Positions 1-6,257 of a stretch of 6,974 bases of DNA are shown here, piece after piece. Both the position numbers and the translations under genes were made by a program. Every line of letters begins with the position of its first letter. Position 1 is the first letter of the stretch. The notes beneath the pieces were generated by a model. The model ran no database searches and was not told where the DNA came from. It saw only the letters and a program-made list of their open reading frames with translations. This DNA comes from Bacillota bacterium (GTDB taxonomy: Bacteria; Bacillota; Clostridia; Acetivibrionales; Acetivibrionaceae). The DNA is taken from assembly GCA_023421115.1 (NCBI GenBank), contig JAEZUI010000218.1, positions 1-6,974 of the forward strand, read 5' to 3'.

Positions 1-531
1 GTATGTATATGCCATTAACTCGTTCGATTTTTTCGTAGCCGCATAAAGTGACACAGGATTGTCCACAAAATCAGCTTCAGAAAATGGCACCTTCTTATTT
101 GCACCATAAACAGAACTCGAAGATGCATAGACCAGGTGCTTTACCGGATTAAACCTGCAAGCTTCAAGGATATTATAAAACCCGATGACATTGCTTTGCA
201 TATAAGCATCCGGGTTCTCAATAGAATAACGCACACCGGCCTGGGCTGCGAGATTGACTACAATATCGGGCTTGTACGCTGCAAAAGTCTGCATAATTAC
301 AGACTTATCAGCAATATTTTCCTTGATGAAGATAAACTTTTCAAAGGGAGTAAGTTGCTCTAAGCGAGCGTACTTAAGCTTAACATCATAATAATCATTT
401 ATATTATCAATACCAATCACACGGCAACCTTGTTCCAGCAGTTTTTTAGCCAAGAAGTATCCGATAAACCCTGCTGCACCGGTAATGAGGTAGGTTTTAG
501 CTCTATCCAAAGGTTCATAATCTGCTTTCAT
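1..531 (-). CDS. NAD-dependent epimerase, probably UDP-glucuronate 4-epimerase (C-terminus beyond window)
   Basis: Extended short-chain dehydrogenase/reductase of the sugar-nucleotide epimerase family. Only the first 177 residues are present; the frame is open to base 1. A Rossmann dinucleotide motif GAAGFIG is at residues 18-24, followed by an acidic IDNINDYYD strand end (41-49), NLAAQAGVRYS (93-103), the serine-rich ASSSSVYG (136-143) and the catalytic YAATK (Tyr163, Lys167). The pairing of DNINDYYD with AAQAGVRYS is typical of UDP-glucuronate 4-epimerases (CapI/LspL type), which turn UDP-glucuronate into UDP-galacturonate. The neighbour 25 bases upstream is UDP-glucose dehydrogenase, which makes that substrate, so the assignment fits. 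The ATG at 531 has GGGGAG eight bases upstream. A UDP-glucose or UDP-GlcNAc 4-epimerase is less likely but cannot be excluded without the C-terminal substrate-binding half. Confidence 0.85.
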   Translation of the reverse strand, partial: MKADYEPLDRAKTYLITGAAGFIGYFLAKKLLEQGCRVIGIDNINDYYDVKLKYARLEQLTPFEKFIFIKENIADKSVIMQTFAAYKPDIVVNLAAQAGVRYSIENPDAYMQSNVIGFYNILEACRFNPVKHLVYASSSSVYGANKKVPFSEADFVDNPVSLYAATKKSNELMAYTY

Positions 532-539
532 TTCCTGAG

Positions 540-545
540 CTCCCC
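540..545 (-). promoter_or_regulatory. Ribosome-binding site of the epimerase gene
   Basis: GGGGAG on the minus strand lies eight bases before the ATG at 531. A second purine run (AGGA) almost touches the start codon and is too close to act. The site supports 531 as the start and shows the gene has its own translation signal despite the short 25-base spacing from ugd. Confidence 0.6.
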
Positions 546-556
546 ACTCTTAGATT

Positions 557-1873
557 TTACTTTCTCCCAATTGAGTGATACTCTACTCCCGCAGCTTTCA
601 TTGCTACAGTTTCATAGATGTTTCGGCCATCATACACCAAAGGAGTTCTCATTAACTTCTTATATGCCTCAGGGTTCACAGCTTTTATTTCGCCCCACTC
701 GGTAAATATAAAGCAGACATTAGCACCACTAAGCGCGTCCTCCACATTCTCAACGTACTTTATACTTCCCCTGCCATTTTTTCCTTCAGGATATTTTTGT
801 TTGAAATTATCCAGGCCAACAGGGTCATACGCCCAAATATCGGCCCCCTGCGATAACAATAATGGCACATTTTCAAGCGACGGCGCTTCCCGTAAGTCAT
901 CAGTCCCTGGCTTAAAGGTAAGTCCTAGAATAGCCACCTTCAAACCATTAAAGGTAATAAGGCGTTGGCTGGCTTTCTTAAATAATATAGTCTTCTGAGC
1001 CGTATTTACATCAATAGCCGCTTTGACTGTCTTGAGCTCATAGCCATTCTGCCTGGCAAGATACTCCAGCGCTTTGGTGTCCTTAGGAAAACAAGAGCCG
1101 CCATAACCAATACCGGCATTAAGAAATTTATTGCCAATACGCTCATCATAGCTCATGCCTTTAGCCACATCCTGAACATTGGCACCCACCAACTCACAAA
1201 GGTTGGCGATGTCATTCATATAAGAAATCTTGAGTGCAAGAAAATCATTAGAAGCATACTTAATCATCTCGGCCGATCTTCTGCTTACCGAAACAATCGG
1301 TAGCTGGAACGGTTCATATATCTTCATAAGCATTGCTTCCGCCCATTTGCTCTCCGTCCCTATAATAATTCTCGCTGCCTGCATGGTATCATATACAGCC
1401 GTACCTTGCGCCAAAAATTCAGGGTTAGATGCCACCTCTATTTTTACGTCATTAACCAGGAAATCTCTAATAAACTGTTCTACTTTATCATTAGTTCCGA
1501 CAGGAACTGTCGATTTTACTACAACCAGGCAGTCTTTGTCCACATTCTCCGCAATCTGCCTTGCAACTGTAGCTATATAGGAAAGGTCGGCAGAGCCGTC
1601 CGGCTGCTCCGGCGTTCCTACACCAATGAAGATTGCGTCTGCCTCCCGATAGGCTGCAGCATAATCACAGGTGTAGTGCAATCTACCGGCTGCATAGTTT
1701 TTTTGCATCAACTCTTCAAGCCCAGCCTCATAAATGGGGGAGAGCCCTCGCTTCATAATCTCAACCTTATGTTCATCAATATCAACACAGGTTACTTGAT
1801 GACCGACTTCGGCAAAACATACGCCTGCAACCAAGCCGACATAGCCGGTCCCTGCTACTGCGATTTTATACAT
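557..1873 (-). CDS. ugd: UDP-glucose 6-dehydrogenase
   Basis: Cytoplasmic enzyme that oxidises UDP-glucose to UDP-glucuronate with two NAD+, the entry step to uronic-acid sugars. At 438 residues it has the normal family length and all three domains. The N-terminal NAD-binding motif is GTGYVGLVAG (8-17), with Asp31 ending the second strand (CVDID). GVGTP (84-88), KSTVPVGT (120-127) and SNPEFLAQGTA (149-159) follow. The central helix carries AEMIKYASND (Lys205, Asn209). The catalytic cysteine is Cys261 in GYGGSCFPKD (256-265). The C-terminal UDP-binding domain begins near LKVAILGLTFKPGTDDLREAP (311-331). The ATG at 1873 is preceded by AAAGGAAG with six-base spacing. It sits 69 bases after fcl and 25 before the epimerase that probably uses its product. 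Within UDP-sugar dehydrogenases, a UDP-mannuronate or UDP-GlcNAcA enzyme is less likely given the motif pattern. Confidence 0.96.
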   Translation of the reverse strand: MYKIAVAGTGYVGLVAGVCFAEVGHQVTCVDIDEHKVEIMKRGLSPIYEAGLEELMQKNYAAGRLHYTCDYAAAYREADAIFIGVGTPEQPDGSADLSYIATVARQIAENVDKDCLVVVKSTVPVGTNDKVEQFIRDFLVNDVKIEVASNPEFLAQGTAVYDTMQAARIIIGTESKWAEAMLMKIYEPFQLPIVSVSRRSAEMIKYASNDFLALKISYMNDIANLCELVGANVQDVAKGMSYDERIGNKFLNAGIGYGGSCFPKDTKALEYLARQNGYELKTVKAAIDVNTAQKTILFKKASQRLITFNGLKVAILGLTFKPGTDDLREAPSLENVPLLLSQGADIWAYDPVGLDNFKQKYPEGKNGRGSIKYVENVEDALSGANVCFIFTEWGEIKAVNPEAYKKLMRTPLVYDGRNIYETVAMKAAGVEYHSIGRK

Positions 1874-1901
1874 AGTTATCTTCCTTTACTTTTGCTCAAA
1901 T

Positions 1902-1930
1902 ATTATGTCACATTTCTTTTTCAGTTTAAG
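1902..1930 (-). promoter_or_regulatory. Candidate internal promoter for ugd and the epimerase
   Basis: In the 69-base gap between fcl and ugd the minus strand reads CTTAAA, a 17-base spacer, then CATAAT. The -10 box is preceded by TG and one base, the extended -10 arrangement. The -10 box is at 1902-1907 and the -35-like box at 1925-1930. Start of transcription would fall near 1895, giving a leader of about 20 bases that contains the ugd ribosome-binding site. This is a pattern match only; both boxes are imperfect, and ugd may simply be read through from gmd-fcl. Confidence 0.3.
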
Positions 1931-1942
1931 TCAGCCTGTCTA

Positions 1943-2887
1943 TTAAACTAAAACTCCGTTTTTGTAATTCTGGCAAAACCATTCATACGTTGCCTGTATG
2001 CCTATATGCAAATTAGTCTTGGCAGTCCAGCCAAGACTATTTATATATGTCACATCATTAATCTTGACCGGTGTTCCATCCGGTTTTGAAGGATCAAAGC
2101 ATATGTCGCCTTGATAGCCGGTAACTTCTTTAATAGTAGTTGCCAGTTCCTGAATTGTAATCCCTACGCCAGTACCAATATTGATAATTTTACTATCCTC
2201 ATAATGATTCATAAGATACACACAGGCGTCTGCCAGATCATCGACATACAAAAATTCCCGCACAGGGGTACCGGTCCCCCATATAGTAACAAAAGGAGCT
2301 TGACTGACCTTAGCCTCATGAAACTTGCGAATTAACGCCGGAAGAACATGAGATGTTTGTAAGTTGAAATTATCATTAGGCCCATAAAGATTCGTCGGCA
2401 TTACAGATATATACTTGGTGTCATACTGCTGATTATAAGCTTGACATAATTTTATCCCCGCAATTTTCGCTATTGCATAGGCATCATTTGTCGGTTCTAA
2501 TGGACCAGTCAGTAAAGACTCTTCTTTTATCGGCTGCTCAGCCATCTGAGGATAAATACAAGAGCTGCCTAAAAACAGTAGCTTTTGTACTTTGTTTCTC
2601 CAGGCATTATGAATTATATTGGTTTCAATCATCAGGTTTTCATAAATAAAATCGGCAGGAGCTGTGGAGTTAGCCAGAATACCACCGACTTTTGCTGCAG
2701 CTAAAAAAACATAATCCGGCTTCTCGCTGGCAAAGAAATCAGCTACAGCCCGCTGTTCAAGTAAATCCACCGCCTGCCTGGTAACTGTCAATAGATTAGT
2801 ATATCCTTCTTTTTCCAGAGCACGGACAATGGCTGAACCGACAAGCCCGCGATGTCCAGCCACATAAATTTTTGCTTGTTTATCCAT
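1943..2887 (-). CDS. fcl: GDP-L-fucose synthase (GDP-4-keto-6-deoxymannose 3,5-epimerase/4-reductase)
   Basis: Bifunctional short-chain dehydrogenase/reductase enzyme that epimerises GDP-4-keto-6-deoxy-D-mannose at C3 and C5 and reduces it with NADPH to GDP-L-fucose. The product is 314 residues, normal for the family. The nucleotide-binding motif is GHRGLVGSA (11-19), and AAAKVGGI (63-70) follows. FLGSSCIYP holds Ser108 and Cys110; the catalytic pair is Tyr137/Lys141 in YAIAK; His180 follows. These match the E. coli catalytic residues (S107, C109, Y136, K140, H179) shifted by one. Substrate contacts also match: Lys188, Trp203, Arg210 (PVREFLY) and Asp270 (KPDG). I chose the ATG at 2887 over an upstream ATG at 2965 because homology begins at MDKQAKIYVAGHRG and AGGTGAG lies seven bases before it; the longer form would also overlap gmd by 62 bases. 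It starts 16 bases after gmd, its pathway partner. Confidence 0.96.
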   Translation of the reverse strand: MDKQAKIYVAGHRGLVGSAIVRALEKEGYTNLLTVTRQAVDLLEQRAVADFFASEKPDYVFLAAAKVGGILANSTAPADFIYENLMIETNIIHNAWRNKVQKLLFLGSSCIYPQMAEQPIKEESLLTGPLEPTNDAYAIAKIAGIKLCQAYNQQYDTKYISVMPTNLYGPNDNFNLQTSHVLPALIRKFHEAKVSQAPFVTIWGTGTPVREFLYVDDLADACVYLMNHYEDSKIINIGTGVGITIQELATTIKEVTGYQGDICFDPSKPDGTPVKINDVTYINSLGWTAKTNLHIGIQATYEWFCQNYKNGVLV

Positions 2888-2894
2888 ACGATTA

Positions 2895-2901
2895 CTCACC
2901 T
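2895..2901 (-). promoter_or_regulatory. Ribosome-binding site deciding the fcl start
   Basis: AGGTGAG on the minus strand is seven bases upstream of the ATG at 2887, in the 16-base space after the gmd stop codon. It favours this start over the in-frame upstream ATG codons at 2965, 2953, 2935 and 2911, the first three of which lie inside gmd. Confidence 0.7.
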
Positions 2902-2903
2902 GA

Positions 2904-3992
2904 CTATTCATTATATTGCCGTACTTCAAAACCATTTTTTTCGCAAAGAACATCCCGCTCCGCACTTTTCAAATCTTCCCGTACCATCATTGATACAAGT
3001 TCATCCAAAGTAGTCTTTGGCTCCCAGCCTAATTTAACTTTGGCTTTACTAGGATCGCCTAACAACAACTCTACTTCTGTAGGACGAAAATAACGAGGAT
3101 CCACCTCAACAAGAACTTTGCCAGTGGCTTTATCTATCCCTTTCTCCTCGACACCGCTGCCCTGCCATAGTATCTCTATACCGATTTCTTGGAATGCCAG
3201 TTCCACAAAATCGCGAACCTTCGTCGTTTGTCCTGTCGCAATGACAAAGTCTTCAGCCTGCTCCTGCTGCAAAATCAGCCACATAGCTTCTACATAATCT
3301 TTGGCAAAGCCCCAGTCGCGTTTGGCATCCAGGTTGCCAAGATATAGTTTATTCTGCATACCCAGCTTAATCCGCGCAACAGCACGGGTTATTTTACGTG
3401 TAACAAACGTCTCTCCACGCAGCGGTGACTCATGGTTAAACAAGATACCATTACAGGCATACATACCATAGGCCTCACGATAGTTCACAGTAATCCAATA
3501 GGCATATAGTTTTGCTGCCGCATACGGGCTGCGCGGATAAAATGGCGTAGTTTCCTTTTGCGGAGTCTCCTGAACCAGGCCATAGAGTTCGCTGGTGGAA
3601 GCCTGGTAAAATTTTGTTTTCTTCTCTAAGCCAAGGATACGAATGGCTTCCAGTATACGCAGCGTTCCCAGCGCATCCGCATTGGCCGTATATTCAGGTG
3701 TGTCAAAAGACACCTGCACATGACTTTGAGCAGCCAAGTTGTAGATTTCATCCGGCTGTACCTGCTGGATAATCCGAATGAGATTAGTGGAATCAGTCAT
3801 ATCACCGTAATGCAGGAAAAATTTCACATCATCCTCATGCTGATCCTTGTAAATATGATCGATACGATCGGTATTAAATAGTGAAGTGCGACGCTTGATA
3901 CCGTGTACTTCATAGCCTTTTTCCAGTAAAAATTCCGCTAAGTAGGCTCCGTCTTGACCAGTAATGCCAGTGATAAGTGCTCTTTTTTGCAT
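2904..3992 (-). CDS. gmd: GDP-mannose 4,6-dehydratase
   Basis: Converts GDP-D-mannose to GDP-4-keto-6-deoxy-D-mannose with tightly bound NADP(H), the first step to GDP-L-fucose and also to GDP-rhamnose. The 362-residue product is full length. The dinucleotide motif TGITGQDGAYLAE is at 8-20. GIKRRTS (31-37), NLAAQSHVQVSF (85-96) and ASTSELYG (131-138, with Thr133 and Glu135 as catalytic-type residues) follow. The catalytic YAAAK is at 157-161. NHESPLRGETFVTRKI (186-201) and the GDP-binding DPRYFRPTEV (298-307) are family hallmarks. The ATG at 3992 is preferred because family proteins begin at MQKRALITG and a GGGGAG site precedes it; an in-frame GTG at 4061 only adds 23 unrelated residues. The fcl gene follows 16 bases later, which points to fucose rather than rhamnose as end product. 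Upstream lies a 265-base gap, so the gene may head its own transcription unit. Confidence 0.97.
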   Translation of the reverse strand: MQKRALITGITGQDGAYLAEFLLEKGYEVHGIKRRTSLFNTDRIDHIYKDQHEDDVKFFLHYGDMTDSTNLIRIIQQVQPDEIYNLAAQSHVQVSFDTPEYTANADALGTLRILEAIRILGLEKKTKFYQASTSELYGLVQETPQKETTPFYPRSPYAAAKLYAYWITVNYREAYGMYACNGILFNHESPLRGETFVTRKITRAVARIKLGMQNKLYLGNLDAKRDWGFAKDYVEAMWLILQQEQAEDFVIATGQTTKVRDFVELAFQEIGIEILWQGSGVEEKGIDKATGKVLVEVDPRYFRPTEVELLLGDPSKAKVKLGWEPKTTLDELVSMMVREDLKSAERDVLCEKNGFEVRQYNE

Positions 3993-4001
3993 AAAATTCT
4001 T

Positions 4002-4007
4002 CTCCCC
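4002..4007 (-). promoter_or_regulatory. Ribosome-binding site of gmd
   Basis: GGGGAG on the minus strand lies nine bases before the ATG at 3992, within the longer purine run GGGGAGAAG. It supports this start over the upstream in-frame GTG at 4061. Confidence 0.65.
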
Positions 4008-4065
4008 AATCATTGTATTTAACAAAGTACTTCGGCCAAATAGCATCATACCTTCACACACTACG

Positions 4066-4140
4066 CTAAATCGTCACTCTAAATTGCGGACTACTATCTT
4101 CGCCCAACTGAATGCGCCCTATAATTTCAGCTATGTCCAT
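4066..4140 (-). pseudogene. Probable 5' remnant of an AlbA_2 (Schlafen-type) DNA-binding domain gene
   Basis: A 24-codon reading frame begins at ATG 4140, after a purine-rich GGAAAGAG, and stops at a TAG. Its product starts MDIAEIIGRIQLGEDSSPQF and ends RVTI. The pattern of a short amphipathic helix followed by GEDS-x-x-QFK/R is how many AlbA_2-domain (putative ATP-dependent DNA-binding regulator) proteins of Firmicutes begin. In those proteins several hundred residues normally follow. Here the frame closes at once, and none of the three frames down to gmd shows the expected continuation. I infer a gene whose 3' part was lost in a rearrangement. The frame can be extended ten codons upstream to ATG 4170, but that start has no ribosome-binding site. 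Alternatives are chance similarity or a short leader peptide. Confidence 0.45.
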
Positions 4141-4169
4141 GGAACTCTTTCCGCTTACTCCCATACTCA

Positions 4170-4189
4170 TTGTTAAATATACATAACAA
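4170..4189. promoter_or_regulatory. 20-base inverted repeat, candidate operator
   Basis: The arms TTGTTA and TAACAA are exact inverted repeats around an eight-base AT-rich centre with TATA at its middle, giving ten matched base pairs overall. Loop size, AT content and lack of a T-run argue against a terminator; size and symmetry fit a dimeric repressor site. It lies 20 bases downstream of a candidate -10 box, where a bound protein would block transcription toward gmd. No regulator is encoded in the window, and binding is inference. Confidence 0.4.
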
Positions 4190-4208
4190 TCGCCAGCCTT
4201 GGCACGAC

Positions 4209-4237
4209 ATTATCATGCTTTATGAGCAGGTTTTAAA
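4209..4237 (-). promoter_or_regulatory. Candidate promoter for gmd-fcl-ugd-epimerase
   Basis: The minus strand shows TTTAAA (4232-4237), a 17-base spacer and GATAAT (4209-4214), a fair sigma-A-type pair. Transcription would begin near 4202 and leave a leader of about 210 bases before gmd, which includes the inverted repeat and the AlbA_2-like remnant. It may have been the promoter of that lost gene and now drive the sugar operon. The -35 match is weak and the region is AT-rich, so chance is a real possibility. Confidence 0.35.
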
Positions 4238-4257
4238 CTGTCACGTGGTAAGGCCAA

Positions 4258-5016
4258 TTAAAAATGCTTCCTTAATCCTTTTAGTGCATAGTAACAAAAA
4301 TAGTAGAAAGACTTTGCAAAGGACAGCTTTTCACTTTTTCGATACACATTCCATGTCCATTTTAAACTTTTAAACTTATTCCCGCTTAAAGAATTCAAGT
4401 TTTTCCTATATCTTGCTAAATCTTCTTTCAAACCATAAGCATATAATCCTTTTTTTAGTATGCTAAGCCAGGTAATATAATCTTCATGTCGTTGTGACGG
4501 CATGTGAATATCCGGCACAAACTTTCTATCAATCATAACAGTTAAACAGCCGATTAAATTTCCCTTTAACAATTCTCTATAACCAATTCGATCTTCCACA
4601 TCAATAAGCTTTCCCGGTTTATCTGCCGTATCTGTAAATTGGCGGTATTGCGTATACGACATAGGCACCTGATAAGTTCGCATAAATTCAACTTGTTGCG
4701 CTAATTTACTTGTCAGCCATAGATCATCGCTGTCTAAAAAGGCAATGTATCTCCCTTTAGCTGACTGAATTCCTTTATTTCGCGCTTCAGCTACACCTAC
4801 ATTTGCAGCCATTTGTACTAATTTTATCCTTTTATCTGCTTTAGTATAGCGTTCAACAATACTTACAGATTTATCCTTTGATTGATCATCGATAATAATC
4901 AATTCCCAAAATGGATACGTTTGATTAATTACTGATTGAATACTTTTTTCAATATAGTCCTCACTATTATACATGGGCATAACAACAGAGACTAAGTCAG
5001 TTTCAAAGTGTTTCAT
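4258..5016 (-). CDS. Family 2 glycosyltransferase, TuaG-like
   Basis: Cytoplasmic-face glycosyltransferase with a GT-A fold, expected to transfer one sugar from a nucleotide donor to a growing polysaccharide repeat unit. The 252-residue protein opens with VSVVMPMYNSEDYIEKSIQS (9-28), then LIIIDDQSKD (39-48; Asp43, Asp44), the donor-side VGVAEARNKGI (73-83) and the metal-binding FLDSDD (93-98). The catalytic acidic pair lies in RHEDY (Glu178, Asp179). The stretch GNLIGCLTVMIDR (152-164), the MPSQRHEDYITWL block and the ARYR-x-x-x-NSLS ending (201-211) resemble TuaG of Bacillus teichuronic acid synthesis. No transmembrane segment is evident. The ATG at 5016 has AGGTG ten bases upstream. The gene is 54 bases after the preceding glycosyltransferase gene. 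Its GC content (about 37% in one counted line) lies between the two flanking blocks. Donor and acceptor cannot be read from the sequence. Confidence 0.9.
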   Translation of the reverse strand: MKHFETDLVSVVMPMYNSEDYIEKSIQSVINQTYPFWELIIIDDQSKDKSVSIVERYTKADKRIKLVQMAANVGVAEARNKGIQSAKGRYIAFLDSDDLWLTSKLAQQVEFMRTYQVPMSYTQYRQFTDTADKPGKLIDVEDRIGYRELLKGNLIGCLTVMIDRKFVPDIHMPSQRHEDYITWLSILKKGLYAYGLKEDLARYRKNLNSLSGNKFKSLKWTWNVYRKSEKLSFAKSFYYFCYYALKGLRKHF

Positions 5017-5070
5017 GAAAAGACCACACCTAAAATTAAAATATTAGTTTATTGTAAGATAAATTTATAT

Positions 5071-6240
5071 TCATTCTTTTTCATCCCTTGCATATAGACT
5101 TATCATTTCCAACATATTGTCTATATTATCAGAGGAATATATTTTGCGAAACTTTTGAACTTGCAATAAATCATAAACTGGTTTTTTTAATGCTTCTTCT
5201 ATATACCCAGAAAATTGTTCCGCATTATCTGTATACTTGATAAATGAAAGTATATCTTTAGAAATTCCTCTAACACCTTTATTTGTTGATACAATTGACT
5301 TCCCTGTTGATAACATCTCTAATATTTTAATGTTCACGCCACTGCCATGAAAAATCGGATTTATTAGGACTTTTCCTTTTGATAAAACCTCTTTTATATC
5401 TTTGGGATTAGGTAACACTTCAATTTTATAAGTTTCACAAAACTTAATAAATTCTTTTGAAGGATTACTTCCAGCAAAAACAATTTTATACTCTTTTTCC
5501 AAATAAGGAATACAATTTATTACAAACCATTTCAACCCATATATATTGTTAGGCCAACATAGTCCACCAATAAACAGGATGTCAAATTCATAACTTTTAG
5601 ACTCAGTAAACTTATCATCTATAATAGGATTTTGTAAAAAAACATTATTGGGCATATCTAAACGCTCATAATCATCTTGAGATATTTCAAATATTATATG
5701 GCTCTGATTTCTAATAAACTTTTCTATTTTTTTAACTCTGTCTATGTTAATATATCTTACTGCTTTATACGCCAAATTTTTCTCTGACATATACAAGGCT
5801 TTTGCATATAAATACTCTACATTATGGGATCTATATACAAATATTATTTTTTCACTAAATAAATTCATTATTTCCAACGCACATATGCTTCCTGCAATTC
5901 CATCTAATAATAAAACTTGTGGTGAAAATAATAACAGTTCACTTTTCAAATTTTCCATATCTAAACCCGATATTCGTCGATCCACAATATAAGATGGATA
6001 TTTACTTAATATAATATTAGCGATATTATGGCAACGCCTATACACTATTATCCGTTCTACATATTTTCCTATTTCTTGATATTCTTGTTGACTAGGTTCA
6101 CGATCCAACCATGTTATCAAAAAAATTTTAACTCCACGAGAATGTAAGGCTTTTATTCTCGTCCACATATCAACCCTACCACCATTATTAGGTGGATACG
6201 GGAAATCATGTGCAATTATAACCATTTTAAATCCATACAT
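5071..6240 (-). CDS. GT-B glycosyltransferase, GT4-like
   Basis: Probable retaining glycosyltransferase of 389 residues with two Rossmann-like halves. The N-terminal half begins MYGFKMVIIAHDFPYPPNNG with Gly20-Gly21, the glycine-rich acceptor loop, and includes VYRSHNVEY (135-143), a stretch common in this GT4 subgroup. The C-terminal donor domain starts near FDILFIGGLCWPNN (219-232). FAGSNPS (255-261) follows, then the nucleotide-binding PIFHGSGVNIKILEMLSTGK (295-314) with Lys305 and Glu308. The usual E-x7-E is replaced by GSG-x-x-x-K-x-x-E, as in the Glyco_trans_1_4-type subgroup. I chose ATG 6240 because AGGA lies nine bases upstream. TTG 6246 is only three bases from that site, and ATG 6225 would cut into the first strand. 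It follows the previous gene by 17 bases. The DNA is strongly AT-rich, suggesting horizontal acquisition. Substrate unknown. Confidence 0.88.
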   Translation of the reverse strand: MYGFKMVIIAHDFPYPPNNGGRVDMWTRIKALHSRGVKIFLITWLDREPSQQEYQEIGKYVERIIVYRRCHNIANIILSKYPSYIVDRRISGLDMENLKSELLLFSPQVLLLDGIAGSICALEIMNLFSEKIIFVYRSHNVEYLYAKALYMSEKNLAYKAVRYINIDRVKKIEKFIRNQSHIIFEISQDDYERLDMPNNVFLQNPIIDDKFTESKSYEFDILFIGGLCWPNNIYGLKWFVINCIPYLEKEYKIVFAGSNPSKEFIKFCETYKIEVLPNPKDIKEVLSKGKVLINPIFHGSGVNIKILEMLSTGKSIVSTNKGVRGISKDILSFIKYTDNAEQFSGYIEEALKKPVYDLLQVQKFRKIYSSDNIDNMLEMISLYARDEKE

Positions 6241-6249
6241 GTTCAATCA

Positions 6250-6253
6250 TCCT
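6250..6253 (-). promoter_or_regulatory. Ribosome-binding site deciding the start of the GT4-like gene
   Basis: AGGA on the minus strand is nine bases before ATG 6240 and three before TTG 6246, so it favours the ATG. It lies in the 17-base space after the stop codon of the upstream glycosyltransferase gene. Confidence 0.5.
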
Positions 6254-6257
6254 AAAA

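Larger units (their letters stand above)
3993..4257. other. 265-base gap between the glycosyltransferase block and the nucleotide-sugar block
   Basis: This is the longest stretch without an intact gene in the window; all other gaps between genes are 16-69 bases. Read on the minus strand it holds, in order, a candidate promoter, a 20-base inverted repeat, a 24-codon fragment resembling the start of an AlbA_2-domain protein, and the gmd ribosome-binding site. I see no hairpin followed by a T-run, so no factor-independent terminator separates the two gene blocks. Read-through from the glycosyltransferases remains possible. Confidence 0.7.

Noticed and set aside
618..1951. Plus-strand reading frames of up to 181 codons across ugd
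   Set aside because: They lie antisense to a full-length, motif-complete ugd gene, have no recognisable domains or ribosome-binding sites, and their length is explained by codon bias on the opposite strand.
1943..2887. Fcl has PVK at residues 273-275 where many homologues have PRK
   Set aside because: All catalytic and known substrate-contact residues are intact, so this looks like ordinary family variation.
2888..2965. Longer fcl starting at ATG 2965
   Set aside because: The extra 26 residues are the gmd 3' end read in another frame; family homology and the AGGTGAG site both point to 2887.
3993..4061. Longer gmd starting at GTG 4061
   Set aside because: The added 23 residues match nothing in the family, and a good ribosome-binding site sits before ATG 3992.
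4066..4140. Reading the AlbA_2/Schlafen-like stub as a sign of an active defence system
   Set aside because: Only the first 24 codons are present, with no catalytic or ATP-binding part and no defence genes around it.
4242..4247. CACGTG palindrome just upstream of the candidate promoter
   Set aside because: A six-base palindrome is expected by chance in a window this size, and the flanks do not extend the symmetry convincingly.
5059..5068. ATAAATTTAT palindrome between the GT2 and GT4-like genes
   Set aside because: It is a pure A/T ten-base repeat in very AT-rich DNA, with no T-run or promoter boxes placed to give it a role.
6241..6246. TTG start for the GT4-like gene
   Set aside because: It is only three bases from the AGGA site; ATG 6240 has suitable spacing.
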